Source of the DNA: an uncultured Duncaniella sp.
GTDB taxonomy: Bacteria > Bacteroidota > Bacteroidia > Bacteroidales > Muribaculaceae
Assembly (NCBI GenBank): GCA_910578515.1
Contig: CAJTQR010000005.1
Coordinates: 186,001-250,000, forward strand
Length of the DNA: 64,000 nt
Direction: 5' to 3'
Part shown: positions 53,765 through 61,911 of the stretch, one piece after another
Layout of the letters: every line of letters starts with the position of its first letter
Numbering within the stretch: the stretch's first letter is position 1
The notes under the pieces: model-generated
Seen by the model: the letters and a program-made list of their open reading frames with translations, nothing else
Told to the model about the DNA's origin: nothing
The model's database searches: none
Program-made: the position numbers and the translations under genes

Positions 53765-54434
53765 TTTTGTATCTTATCCATAAGGTGCCATTTGCTACAT
53801 ACTCGACACTTCTCAACGAAAGCCTTACAGGCATCCGGTCCATATCTGGTATGCCATCAAACAGGGCAGTCTGTCCCTTGCGTCCGTCAATACCGGGAGC
53901 AAGCAGGAGGCTCACTTCATCAATCAGTCCGGCGGCAAGAAAACCACCGTTGATGTGTCCACCTCCGAGAACAGCCATACGTTTAACCCCGAACTCCATT
54001 CGCAATATTTCCATTGCAGCGTGAAGGTCAATTGCGTCATGTCCTACACATATATACGATATTTTCTCCTTTTGGAGCATTTCAAGATATTCCTGCGGTA
54101 CCTGTTCGCTGACGATGCAGATGAGGGGAGTCCCGTCGATTTCAGGAGCGGGTCAGCGCAGTTTGCCATGCGTGTCGACTGCTACCATGTATTTGTCCGA
54201 CTCAATAGCCTTATAGACTGAAGTCATGCCGACTGGAGTGGAATCGTTGGCTCTGAACGGTTCTTTTTGGGCGTTATAATGTTCCATCGTGACACGACCT
54301 TCGAGTAGTGTAGGGCAGTCGAGTTTCTCAAGGGTTTCGTAATATTCATCGCCACTGATTTTGTCAACCATCGAGCAGTCTATGCGTCCGTCGATAGATG
54401 CCACCATATGGCATACGATATAAGGTCTGTTCAT
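53754..54434 (-). pseudogene. RibD C-terminal/dihydrofolate-reductase-like gene with an in-frame TGA
   Basis: Starting at 54434, the frame encodes RPYIVCHMVASIDGRID, the start of the RibD_C/DHFR-like reductase fold, and continues to VAVDTHGKLR. There TGA (54155-54153) stops it. The same frame then continues without any further stop through PAPEIDGTPLICIVSEQVP, VLGGGHINGGFLAAGLIDE and WIRYKTNY to 53754. The total would be about 226 residues, the normal size. The stop stands where a tryptophan (TGG) would be plausible after HGKLR. This is one base change, a sequencing error or readthrough (the stop is followed by C). The start overlaps the SDR gene's stop by 4 bp. Confidence 0.8.
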
Positions 54435-55267
54435 TTCGCGTCTGGGTTAAGTGGTCCGTAAAAATATGATGCGGTGGCACCTCCGTCAACCAGGAAGTCG
54501 GCGCCTGTGATAAAAGCGCCCTGTGGTCTCATCAGCAGTTCCGCCACATTCGCTACTTCGTCAGCTGTGCCGGGGCGTCCTGCAGGACATTCGGCGAACA
54601 TGTTTCTATAGAAGTTGCCGTGTGGTCCGTTGAACTCGTCAATTGCAAGTGGTGTGACGATTATGCCGGGAGAAATGGAGTTGATGCGTGCTCCTCGCTT
54701 GCTCCATTTCACTGCCTCCGCCATCACTCGTTTCACATTACAGCGTTTCGCCATTTGGTAGGCATGGAGAGTGTCGATTATATTTTCTGGTTGGAGCATA
54801 TCGAGCGAAAGCAGTTCCTCGGTTGGAGTTGTGGCAAGCTGTCGGTCCTGTTCCGGTGTCAGAGCAGGCATACGGTGTCCGCTCTGACTGGAGATGGTTA
54901 CACCCGTACCATCGGATTTTATGATCTTGCCGACTTCTTCAAGAAGCACCGCTGTCCCGTATAAGTCAACCCGTAGTATCGTTTCTATTGGCGCGTGGCT
55001 TGGCGAAACTCCGGCTGCATTGATAAGCATTGAAATTTCGCCGTATTTTTGAGCCTCTGCGATTAACGAGAGTATTGATTCGCGGCTTGACAAATCCATT
55101 TCAAACGGCACGGTATCAAATCCGGCATTGTTCATCGTATTACATATCGCTTTGGCATTTCCCATATTGCGGTCACCGACTACTATCTTCATGCCGTACC
55201 CCATACGTCGAGCTATTGCCATCCCTATCTGACCCGCTCCAGTCAGTATCATAACGTCTTTTATCAT
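54431..55267 (-). CDS. Short-chain dehydrogenase/reductase
   Basis: 278 residues. Rossmann motif TGAGQIGMAIAR (about 9-20); NAAGVSPSHAP, where NAG is usual; catalytic YQMAK (YxxxK); and SPGIIVTPLA with a C-terminal FITGADFLVDGG, all standard for classical SDR enzymes that reduce or oxidise hydroxyl/keto groups with NAD(P). The stop overlaps the start of the RibD-like gene (ATGA), so the two form a coupled two-gene unit of NAD(P)-dependent reductases. The substrate is unknown. Confidence 0.92.
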   Translation of the reverse strand: MIKDVMILTGAGQIGMAIARRMGYGMKIVVGDRNMGNAKAICNTMNNAGFDTVPFEMDLSSRESILSLIAEAQKYGEISMLINAAGVSPSHAPIETILRVDLYGTAVLLEEVGKIIKSDGTGVTISSQSGHRMPALTPEQDRQLATTPTEELLSLDMLQPENIIDTLHAYQMAKRCNVKRVMAEAVKWSKRGARINSISPGIIVTPLAIDEFNGPHGNFYRNMFAECPAGRPGTADEVANVAELLMRPQGAFITGADFLVDGGATASYFYGPLNPDAK

Positions 55268-55649
55268 TTTGCGTCTAATTTTGAATAATGTAAAATTAGC
55301 ATCTTGTCACCAAATAAATTAACCATAAATACAGAACTTATAACCATCATTGCGGTTTTAATAAAGCCATGAGAAAAATAACGTCTGCTTTGTTGTAAAT
55401 TGAAATACTGTCGATACCAGACAAATTCAGACTTAAAGCGTTGTAAGTACTCGAAATAAATTAAACTAAATATCGTAATTAGCATCAACCTTCAGCCTTA
55501 TTTTCAGAACTAAGGGTTATATAAAAAGAATCGGTGTTATGGTAAAAACCATAACACCGGAAAATGCGATATAATCAGATTTTGGAGCAGTTGGTCACTC
55601 AGGTGCATCCTGTTTTTGAGCTACCTGTTGACTTCTGTCACAAGTATGT
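55268..55649. other. Intergenic region between the SDR gene and the polysaccharide cluster
   Basis: 382 bp, AT-rich near the SDR gene. Apart from the terminator at 55520-55559 I see no gene. A 74-codon frame on the minus strand (55488-55264) has no motif and overlaps the SDR start. Confidence 0.5.
55520..55559 (-). terminator. Terminator of the polysaccharide cluster
   Basis: A perfect 11-bp stem CGGTGTTATGG (55532-55542) with 55549-55559 and a 6-base loop. On the minus strand it is followed by ATTCTTTTTATAT. It lies 90 bp after the rfbC stop. Confidence 0.85.
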
Positions 55650-56225
55650 TTACTTGTCGTAGAGGTCTATGTTTATATCAAACGGTGAGTCGAAATCTTT
55701 GAGCAGTGCATGCCTGGTGTCCTTTTCCGATAGGATTGCGTCCGAGGGGTCAATATGCCAGTCAATGCCGAGCGAGCTGTCGAGTATTGAGATACCACCA
55801 TCTGCTTCGGGATGGTAGAATTCGTCACATTTGTACTGGAACACAGCCACGTCCGAAAGCACAGCGAATCCGTGGGCGAATCCCCGTGGCACGAAGAACT
55901 GCAGATGGTTGTCCTCTGTCAGTTCCACAGCCACATGCTGTCCGTATGTCGGGGAGCCTTTGCGGATGTCAACAGCGACGTCGAGTACCGCGCCGTTGAC
56001 GCAGCGCACGAGCTTGGATTGGGTGAACGGCGGACGCTGGAAATGCAGTCCGCGCATTACGCCCCTGGTTGAGCATGATTCATTGTCCTGCACGAAATCA
56101 ACGGGACGGACCTTCTCGTCAAACTCCCGCTTGGAGTAGCTCTCGAAAAAATACCCGCGTGCATCAGTGAACACCCGCGGTTTGATGATGACCACCCCTT
56201 CAATATCAGTCTTGATTACCTCCAT
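55650..56225 (-). CDS. rfbC: dTDP-4-dehydrorhamnose 3,5-epimerase
   Basis: 191 residues from the ATG at 56225, 5 bp after the rfbA stop (an overlapping GTG three codons earlier is possible). The cupin enzyme flips C3 and C5 of dTDP-4-keto-6-deoxyglucose on the way to dTDP-L-rhamnose. It has TDARGYFFESYS, the catalytic-histidine motif MRGLHFQRPP (about 60), FVPRGFAHGFAVL and YKCDEFYHPEADGG with the catalytic tyrosine. It is the last gene of the cluster. rfbB and rfbD are not in the window. Confidence 0.96.
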   Translation of the reverse strand: MEVIKTDIEGVVIIKPRVFTDARGYFFESYSKREFDEKVRPVDFVQDNESCSTRGVMRGLHFQRPPFTQSKLVRCVNGAVLDVAVDIRKGSPTYGQHVAVELTEDNHLQFFVPRGFAHGFAVLSDVAVFQYKCDEFYHPEADGGISILDSSLGIDWHIDPSDAILSEKDTRHALLKDFDSPFDINIDLYDK

Positions 56226-56230
56226 AATCC

Positions 56231-57136
56231 TCACCCGAGGTTTTTGTTTCCGGTCCTGTCCATCTCCTCGACAACCTTCATCAGGTACTGACCGTACTGG
56301 TTCTTGAGCATCGGCTGGGCGAGTTCAATCATTTTCTCCTTTGAAATCCATCCCTGGCGGTAGGCGATACCCTCCAGGCAGGCTATTTTCAGTCCCTGGC
56401 GCTTCTCGAGCACCTCGACATAGATGGAAGCCTCGGCAAGAGAGTCATGAGTACCGGTGTCGAGCCATGCGAACCCGCGGGGAAGAGTCTGTACTTTCAG
56501 TTCGCCATCCTTCAGGAATTCCTGGTTTACAGTGGTGATTTCCAGTTCGCCACGCGCTGAAGGCTTGATGTGTGCAGCCACGTCAACCACCTTGTTGGGG
56601 TAGAAATAGAGACCGACTACAGCATAATTTGACTTCGGATGCTCGGGCTTCTCCTCGATTGAGAGACAGTTGCCATCCTTGTCGAACTCAGCCACACCGT
56701 AGCGCTCGGGATTATTCACCCGGTAGCCGAAAACTGTAGCCTTACCATCCTTCTCGGCAGCCTCGACCGAGCTTTTCAGCACGCCCGAGAAACCTGCGCC
56801 ATGAAAGATATTGTCACCGAGCACGAGACATACCGAGTCATCGCCGATGAACTCCCTGCCGATTATGAACGCCTGGGCGAGACCGTCGGGAGAGGGCTGC
56901 TCGGCATAAGTGAACTTCACACCGTAGTCGCTCCCATCACCAAGCAGACGCTTGAAACCGGGCAGGTCATCGGGAGTCGAGATGATGAGAATATCACGGA
57001 TTCCGGCCAGCATCAGCGTGGAAATCGGATAATAGACCATGGGCTTGTCGTAAATCGGAAGCATCTGCTTCGAGACCCCCTTGGTAATCGGATACAAACG
57101 ACTGCCGGACCCGCCAGCAAGGACAATTCCTTTCAT
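56231..57136 (-). CDS. rfbA: Glucose-1-phosphate thymidylyltransferase
   Basis: 301 residues. It makes dTDP-glucose from dTTP and glucose 1-phosphate, the first step to dTDP-rhamnose and related sugars. The N-terminal motif KGIVLAGGSGSRLYPITKG, the sugar-binding LPIYDKPMVYYP, LGDNIFHG (metal-binding aspartate) and the C-terminal KNQYGQYL are diagnostic. It starts 18 bp after gmd and is followed closely by rfbC. Like its neighbours it is GC-rich compared with the rest of the window. Confidence 0.97.
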   Translation of the reverse strand: MKGIVLAGGSGSRLYPITKGVSKQMLPIYDKPMVYYPISTLMLAGIRDILIISTPDDLPGFKRLLGDGSDYGVKFTYAEQPSPDGLAQAFIIGREFIGDDSVCLVLGDNIFHGAGFSGVLKSSVEAAEKDGKATVFGYRVNNPERYGVAEFDKDGNCLSIEEKPEHPKSNYAVVGLYFYPNKVVDVAAHIKPSARGELEITTVNQEFLKDGELKVQTLPRGFAWLDTGTHDSLAEASIYVEVLEKRQGLKIACLEGIAYRQGWISKEKMIELAQPMLKNQYGQYLMKVVEEMDRTGNKNLG

Positions 57137-57154
57137 GACTGTTCAGTATTCAGG

Positions 57155-58246
57155 CTATTTTACAATGCCCTTCTCAAGATATTCGGCGAGGTTTGTGCGC
57201 ACTGTCTCCCCTGCGCGCTCGACTGCCACTTTTGCCATATCGGCATCGACCATGAGGTTGACAAGCTGTTCGAAAGATGTCTTTTTCGACGGGTCCCAGC
57301 CCAGGTTTTTTCTGGCTTTTGCCGGGTCACCCCAAAGGTTGACCACATCGGTGGGACGGTAGAAATCCGGAGAGACCTCAATGAGGACTTTTCCGGTACG
57401 GGTGTCGATACCCTTTTCGTTCTCACCTTTGCCTTCGAAGCGGAGCTCGATACCGACGCGGCGGAATGCAAGCTGGCAAAACTCGCGTACGGAATGCTGC
57501 TCACCGGTGGCGATGACGTAGTCCTCAGGTTTGGGCTGCTGGAGAATGAGCCACATGCACTCCACATAGTCCTTGGCATAGCCCCAGTCGCGAAGACTCG
57601 ACAGATTACCGAGGTAAAGTTTCTCCTGCTTGCCCTGGGCGATGCGGGCGGCTGCGAGGGTGATTTTGCGGGTCACGAATGTCTCACCTCGGCGTTCCGA
57701 TTCATGATTGAAGAGGATGCCGGAGCAGCAGAACATATTGTATGCCTCACGGTACTCTTTCACAATCCAGAATCCGTATAGCTTCGCCACGGCGTAGGGG
57801 GAGTATGGATGGAAAGGTGTGTTCTCGTTCTGTGGAACCTCCTCGACTTTGCCGTAGAGTTCAGAAGTGGAAGCCTGATAGAAACGGCATGTGTCGGCGA
57901 GTCCGCACTGGCGGATTCCCTCGAGTATGCGGAGCACGCCGGTTGCGTCGACATCGGCGGTGAACTCGGGCGAGTCGAACGACACCTGCACATGGCTCTG
58001 GGCGGCGAGGTTGTACACCTCGTCGGGTCTCACCTTGTTGAGCACCTGTATTATCGACATCGAGTCGCCGAGGTCTGCATAGTGGAGATGGAAATTAGGA
58101 TGTCCCTCCAGATGTGCGATACGTTCGCGGAAGTCCACCGACGAACGGCGGATGGTGCCGTGAACATCATATCCTTTCTCAATAAGAAACTCAGCCAGAA
58201 ACGAACCATCCTGACCGGTAACGCCTGTTATTAATGCGGTTTTCAT
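57155..58246 (-). CDS. gmd: GDP-mannose 4,6-dehydratase
   Basis: 363 residues. It converts GDP-mannose to GDP-4-keto-6-deoxymannose, the precursor of GDP-fucose and several other deoxysugars. TGVTGQDGSFLAEFL is the NAD(P)-binding motif, NLAAQSHVQVSF and ASTSELYG surround the catalytic Ser/Thr, and YSPYAVAKLYGFW gives the YxxxK pair. FNHESERRGETFVTRKIT is the GMD-specific GDP-binding segment. No GDP-fucose synthase is seen next to it. The large open frames on its opposite strand are artefacts of its GC-rich codon use. Confidence 0.97.
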   Translation of the reverse strand: MKTALITGVTGQDGSFLAEFLIEKGYDVHGTIRRSSVDFRERIAHLEGHPNFHLHYADLGDSMSIIQVLNKVRPDEVYNLAAQSHVQVSFDSPEFTADVDATGVLRILEGIRQCGLADTCRFYQASTSELYGKVEEVPQNENTPFHPYSPYAVAKLYGFWIVKEYREAYNMFCCSGILFNHESERRGETFVTRKITLAAARIAQGKQEKLYLGNLSSLRDWGYAKDYVECMWLILQQPKPEDYVIATGEQHSVREFCQLAFRRVGIELRFEGKGENEKGIDTRTGKVLIEVSPDFYRPTDVVNLWGDPAKARKNLGWDPSKKTSFEQLVNLMVDADMAKVAVERAGETVRTNLAEYLEKGIVK

Positions 58247-58304
58247 AATTAAACTTATCTAATTTGTGGATTAGAAACCAATGTGATTACCTATAAGAAT
58301 ACTT

Positions 58305-59300
58305 TTATTCGCTTATAAATTGTATGTCGTCAGTGCGAGGATGGACGAACTCGAATTCAAGTGTGCGGGCTAGGCCCTCGTCAAGGGTGAATGGAGCTTT
58401 GAATCCGGATGAATGGGCTTTCTTGGCATCAAACTCTGTCGTGGCACAAAATTTCTTGACACGCACCGAGCTTACTGTAAGCTTCTTGCCTGTAATCTTA
58501 GCCAACGCATCGAAACAATAGCCGCCCATCATGCCGAGCCAATAAGGGAAATGAGTAGCGGGTATATGCTTTTTAAGCACCTTCGAGACATGAGCCACGA
58601 GTTGGTTCATGTTGTTGTCAGGCTTGTCAATATAGTTGAACACATTATAACCCTTAGTCACATTATCAATCATGAACTTCACGAAAGCCACTATATTCCC
58701 CACATACGCCATAGATTTCTTGTTCTCACCCTTCCCGACCATGAGGAATTTACCTGATGAAATCTGTTTGAGCAAATTATAGACATTCCCGCGGTTACGC
58801 TCTCCAAAAATCACGGTCGGACGGATTATGTCGATATTCCAATCAGGATGCGACTCAAACCAGCGCTGGAGCACCTGTTCAGCTTGCCATTTCGACTTGC
58901 CATAATGATTGAACGGGTCGGCAGGATGATTCTCATCCGGATTATTTTTATTCAGCCCATACACAGCCACCGATGAGAAAAATATAATTCGTTTGATACC
59001 GTTCTTCTCCATAGCACGAAGAGTCACTTCCATACCTCCAACATTGGTGTCATAGTAGAGCGACACCGGCGAAACATCATCACGGTGCTGTGCGGCAAGG
59101 AGTATAACCACATCCGCGCCCTTCAGTTCGCGGTCCATCTGTTCCTGCTCGCGCACATCACCGATAGTTGTTATGTCATTGAAAAAATGACTCGGAAGCA
59201 GGTCTATATTCTTACACTCATATCTCTCCTTATCCTGACGCAAAAGGTCAAGAAGCCGTGTGCCAACGAAACCGCTGGCACCAATCATCGCTATTTTCAT
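58305..59300 (-). CDS. NAD-dependent nucleotide-sugar epimerase/dehydratase
   Basis: 331 residues of the extended SDR type. MIGASGFVGTRLLDLL is the NAD-binding motif, FFSSVAVYG supplies the catalytic serine, and FNHYGKSKWQAEQVL supplies YxxxK. IRPTVIFGERNRGNVYNLL is the usual substrate-contact region of UDP-sugar epimerases. It lacks the features of GDP-fucose synthase (Fcl). It probably acts on a nucleotide sugar for the surface polymer; which one is not known. The composition is lower in GC than in gmd and rfbA immediately downstream. Confidence 0.9.
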   Translation of the reverse strand: MKIAMIGASGFVGTRLLDLLRQDKERYECKNIDLLPSHFFNDITTIGDVREQEQMDRELKGADVVILLAAQHRDDVSPVSLYYDTNVGGMEVTLRAMEKNGIKRIIFFSSVAVYGLNKNNPDENHPADPFNHYGKSKWQAEQVLQRWFESHPDWNIDIIRPTVIFGERNRGNVYNLLKQISSGKFLMVGKGENKKSMAYVGNIVAFVKFMIDNVTKGYNVFNYIDKPDNNMNQLVAHVSKVLKKHIPATHFPYWLGMMGGYCFDALAKITGKKLTVSSVRVKKFCATTEFDAKKAHSSGFKAPFTLDEGLARTLEFEFVHPRTDDIQFISE

Positions 59301-59313
59301 CGTTAATTTTTTT

Positions 59314-59353
59314 AACTGTTAGAGTGAAACAGTTGTAAGTGATATACAACTGT
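59314..59353 (+). promoter_or_regulatory. Vestigial operator of the toxin-antitoxin relic
   Basis: Three alternating half-sites: AACTGTT (59314-59320), AACAGTTGTA (59328-59337) and TACAACTGT (59345-59353). The last two form a perfect 9-bp inverted repeat. They end 31 bp before the antitoxin ATG, where such antitoxins usually repress their own operon. Confidence 0.45.
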
Positions 59354-59384
59354 GTTATATCTGTAATCTAAAATTTGAAATTAT

Positions 59385-59606
59385 ATGGAACCGATACTTA
59401 GGAAACCGACAATGCTTAGACTCAATACCGATTTGGTGGAACGGTTGAAGATTGCTGCTAAAAGTGAAAACCGAAGCCTTAACAATTATGTGGAATGATA
59501 TAGTTTATGATGAACCGAATGCTATGACACGCTTCGCAATACTTGAAGTGGAGTATGGGAGAGATTGACGACAATTGACACTATGATTAAATCAATCGAA
59601 CAATGA
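59385..59606 (+). pseudogene. Frameshifted ribbon-helix-helix antitoxin remnant
   Basis: The ATG at 59385 opens 37 codons with RKPTMLRLNTDLVERLK and SENRSLNNYVE, the DNA-binding strand-helix-helix of Arc/RelB-like antitoxins common in Bacteroidales. TGA at 59496 interrupts it. The continuation IVYDEPNAMTRFAILEVE is found two frames over from 59500, so bases are missing at about 59496-59499, and a further stop follows. IDTMIKSIEQ and TGA (59604-59606) recall the usual toxin-binding tail. The gene is dead but recognisable. Confidence 0.7.
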
Positions 59607-59860
59607 AAAAAACTTCGATTTTAAAGTTAGCTCAAGATGGATTCTAAACGATTCAGAATAGCCCTATGAAAATTAACGTTCTCAATGAGATTCTTAGGAA
59701 ACTGATTAATGGAGAAATACCACCTAAATCGTTATCCGGAAATAACAATAGGAGCATTGAATGCTATATCGAATCTGACTTCCAGATTATTTGGAAAGAC
59801 GAAAGCACAGGTATAATATACCTTGTGAGATTAGGCTCTCATTTGGAGCTGTTCGGATGA
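59603..59860 (+). pseudogene. YafQ/RelE-like toxin remnant
   Basis: ATG at 59603 overlaps the antitoxin's last codon (ATGA), as in intact modules, but stops after 14 codons. SKRFRIAL in a second frame resembles the toxin's first helix. From 59666 an open stretch encodes VLNEILRKLINGEIPP, IECYIESDFQIIWKDE and IIYLVRLGSHLELFG, matching the YafQ C-terminal half (ReCHI-pDWLLIY and RxGSHxxLF pattern). Even there LSGNNNRSIECYI has lost the usual histidine. This is a frameshifted mRNA-interferase gene. Confidence 0.7.
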
Positions 59861-59866
59861 GGATTT

Positions 59867-60679
59867 TTAACCGCGCAATAATTTTGCATAAACCAACGCA
59901 CGAACCGAGTTAGGCATTATGTATACGGCACCTCTTAGAATGCTTGATTTTACGGCAGTTAGCATACCGATAATTCCAAGTTCATACAATTTCCATTGAA
60001 ATTTTGCACTATCACATGCATATTTCCATCCGCCACGACGCTTGAACATATTGGCAGAAGTACGGAAATGGACTAAAGGTTCTTGAATATTGGCAAAATG
60101 TATTCCCAATTTAAACATCCGAGCCCAGAGATAGTAATCTTCGAAAAGTGGGAAATGTTTATATCCACCAGCATTCATCACTGCTTCTTTGCGAAACATT
60201 ACTGCTGGGTGATTAAGGGGGTTACGTGACTTTATATATTCTGCAATGTCCTTATGGGTAGCAGGGGCTTTCTTTATGGATTTTATAACTGTTATATCAT
60301 CTTCAAATTCATCGAGCCAGCTACTTATAATACCAATATCTGGATGCGTTTCCATAAAATGTATTTGTTTCCAGAAGCGTTCAGGAAAACATACGTCGTC
60401 CGTATCCATTCTGGCAACGAGGTCATGAGAGCAGTGTTTCAATCCTTCGTTGAGAGCTTTGCCCAACCCCCCGTTCACAGAGAGTGGAATTCTTTTAAGT
60501 TCAGGATGAACTGATTCATATTCGTCAAGGATACTATAGAGTTCAGGTGTAAGCGGACCATCTTCAACCATGACTACCTCATCAGGCTTAAGAGTCTGAT
60601 TAAACACACTGTCAAGACTTTGGCGTAGATAGTCGGGTCGCTCTTTGTGATAGAGCGACATCAAAACAGAAAATTTCAT
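59867..60679 (-). CDS. Family 2 glycosyltransferase
   Basis: 270 residues of the GT-A fold. FSVLMSLYHKERPDYLRQSL begins the nucleotide-binding half, VVMVEDGP holds the first acidic site, ARMDTDDVCFPERF contains the metal-binding DxD (about 92-95), and GGYKHFPLFEDYYLWARMF has the ED catalytic-base motif. The C-terminal 70 residues (ANMFKRRGGWKYACDSAKFQW) resemble capsule and O-antigen transferases. It is cytosolic or membrane-associated and adds one sugar to the growing repeat unit. It is 8 bp downstream of the iron-sulfur gene. Confidence 0.92.
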   Translation of the reverse strand: MKFSVLMSLYHKERPDYLRQSLDSVFNQTLKPDEVVMVEDGPLTPELYSILDEYESVHPELKRIPLSVNGGLGKALNEGLKHCSHDLVARMDTDDVCFPERFWKQIHFMETHPDIGIISSWLDEFEDDITVIKSIKKAPATHKDIAEYIKSRNPLNHPAVMFRKEAVMNAGGYKHFPLFEDYYLWARMFKLGIHFANIQEPLVHFRTSANMFKRRGGWKYACDSAKFQWKLYELGIIGMLTAVKSSILRGAVYIMPNSVRALVYAKLLRG

Positions 60680-60687
60680 AAGATTAA

Positions 60688-61911
60688 TTACCCCTTAATT
60701 GAATAAAATATGCTCTTTATTGATGAAATAAAGCTATTTGGCATCAGCTTTACCATATTCTTGGCGATATGTTTTATTCTAGCTTTTGAAGAGAGCATAT
60801 TGTGATAGGACGAAACACAATCTTTGATTGATGTTGAATCATCGGATAAAAGAGTCAGCAGTTTTCTGCGCTTGACGGAATTAACAACATAGGTTTTCCC
60901 ATAGCTTTGGTATGGAAGGAAATTACTAAAACTTTGAGGTTGTATGGTCATCCTATTTTTAATTCTGTTGACCAGATTTTCACCTCTATCAGTAGAGATT
61001 GTAATTCCTGATACACCATCATGATTATTGACGTATGATTTTCCCCAAAAATCACCAAGACGGATGTCAGTGTATTCAAGCGTGCTCCTTAATTGGCAGT
61101 CCGAACAAGAATCGTTCAGAACGAGGTCTGAGAAAAATAGTTCGTAGAATCCATCATTAATTCGAGTGGAAACCACTTCTATGGGGTATTTAACTCCCTC
61201 TACTACTACTACTACGTAAAAATTTCCCCAACCTCTGACTTTACTGCGGAAATTTGCGGAAATAATTTTCTTCCCATCAACTCGTTTCATTATCTCATTG
61301 ATGTATTTTGTCCATACATGTAGAGAGGGACAGCCATGACAGTATAAATCAATAAGAATATGATTGTCACGAACTCCGCGTGTTTTTAAAAAATTGTCAA
61401 TTGCATAAATCTGACACGGTAGTCCGAAGACTGCGAATTTTTCCTTCTTACAATTCCTTACTAGTTCTTTAAAGGAATTGACAGACAGAGATTGAATATA
61501 TTTTGAGCCTCTGAATCTAAGAATTTCATTTTCATCTGTAGCGACTTCGCCAATCGCACAATTCTTATCATTATCATAAGTAACTCCAATGCACTTATAC
61601 CCATCCTTTATCAATTGATAGGCAAGCAAATCAGCAATACCGCCTGAAGTTGTCTCGGTGACAATGTTTTTGTCATTAGCCCAGGCGGCAAGTATTTTTT
61701 TTGATGATAGGTCAGATTGTGCAATAGTCCTATCAAACTTATAGCAACTCTTTACGCAGAGTCCACAATCAATACAAGTTTTCTCATCAATAACAGGTCG
61801 ATAAAATCCATTTTCATTTAGCTTTATGCTAATTGCCCCTGTCGGGCACACCGCACCACACATCTGGCAAGATGTGCATTGACGAAGTTGGGAAGAATCG
61901 TTGATGTTCAT
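60688..61911 (-). CDS. Iron-sulfur, F420-hydrogenase-beta-like protein of a polysaccharide cluster
   Basis: 407 residues from the ATG at 61911, overlapping the upstream stop (ATGA). The N-terminus has two 4Fe-4S motifs, CTSCQMCGAVCP and CIDCGLCVKSC. The remainder is the coenzyme F420 hydrogenase/dehydrogenase beta-subunit domain (WANDKNIVTETTSGGIADLL, VFGLPCQIYAIDNFL, DLYCHGCPSLHVWTKYI, DIRLGDFWG). Genes of this kind often sit beside polysaccharide pyruvyl transferases in Bacteroides capsule loci, as here. They are thought to take part in an unusual redox modification of the polymer, but the reaction is not established. Confidence 0.88.
   Translation of the reverse strand: MNINDSSQLRQCTSCQMCGAVCPTGAISIKLNENGFYRPVIDEKTCIDCGLCVKSCYKFDRTIAQSDLSSKKILAAWANDKNIVTETTSGGIADLLAYQLIKDGYKCIGVTYDNDKNCAIGEVATDENEILRFRGSKYIQSLSVNSFKELVRNCKKEKFAVFGLPCQIYAIDNFLKTRGVRDNHILIDLYCHGCPSLHVWTKYINEIMKRVDGKKIISANFRSKVRGWGNFYVVVVVEGVKYPIEVVSTRINDGFYELFFSDLVLNDSCSDCQLRSTLEYTDIRLGDFWGKSYVNNHDGVSGITISTDRGENLVNRIKNRMTIQPQSFSNFLPYQSYGKTYVVNSVKRRKLLTLLSDDSTSIKDCVSSYHNMLSSKARIKHIAKNMVKLMPNSFISSIKSIFYSIKG

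Noticed and set aside
56801..57781. 326-codon plus-strand frame across rfbA and gmd
   Set aside because: It is antisense to two well-identified enzymes in a GC-rich block where stop codons are rare on the other strand.
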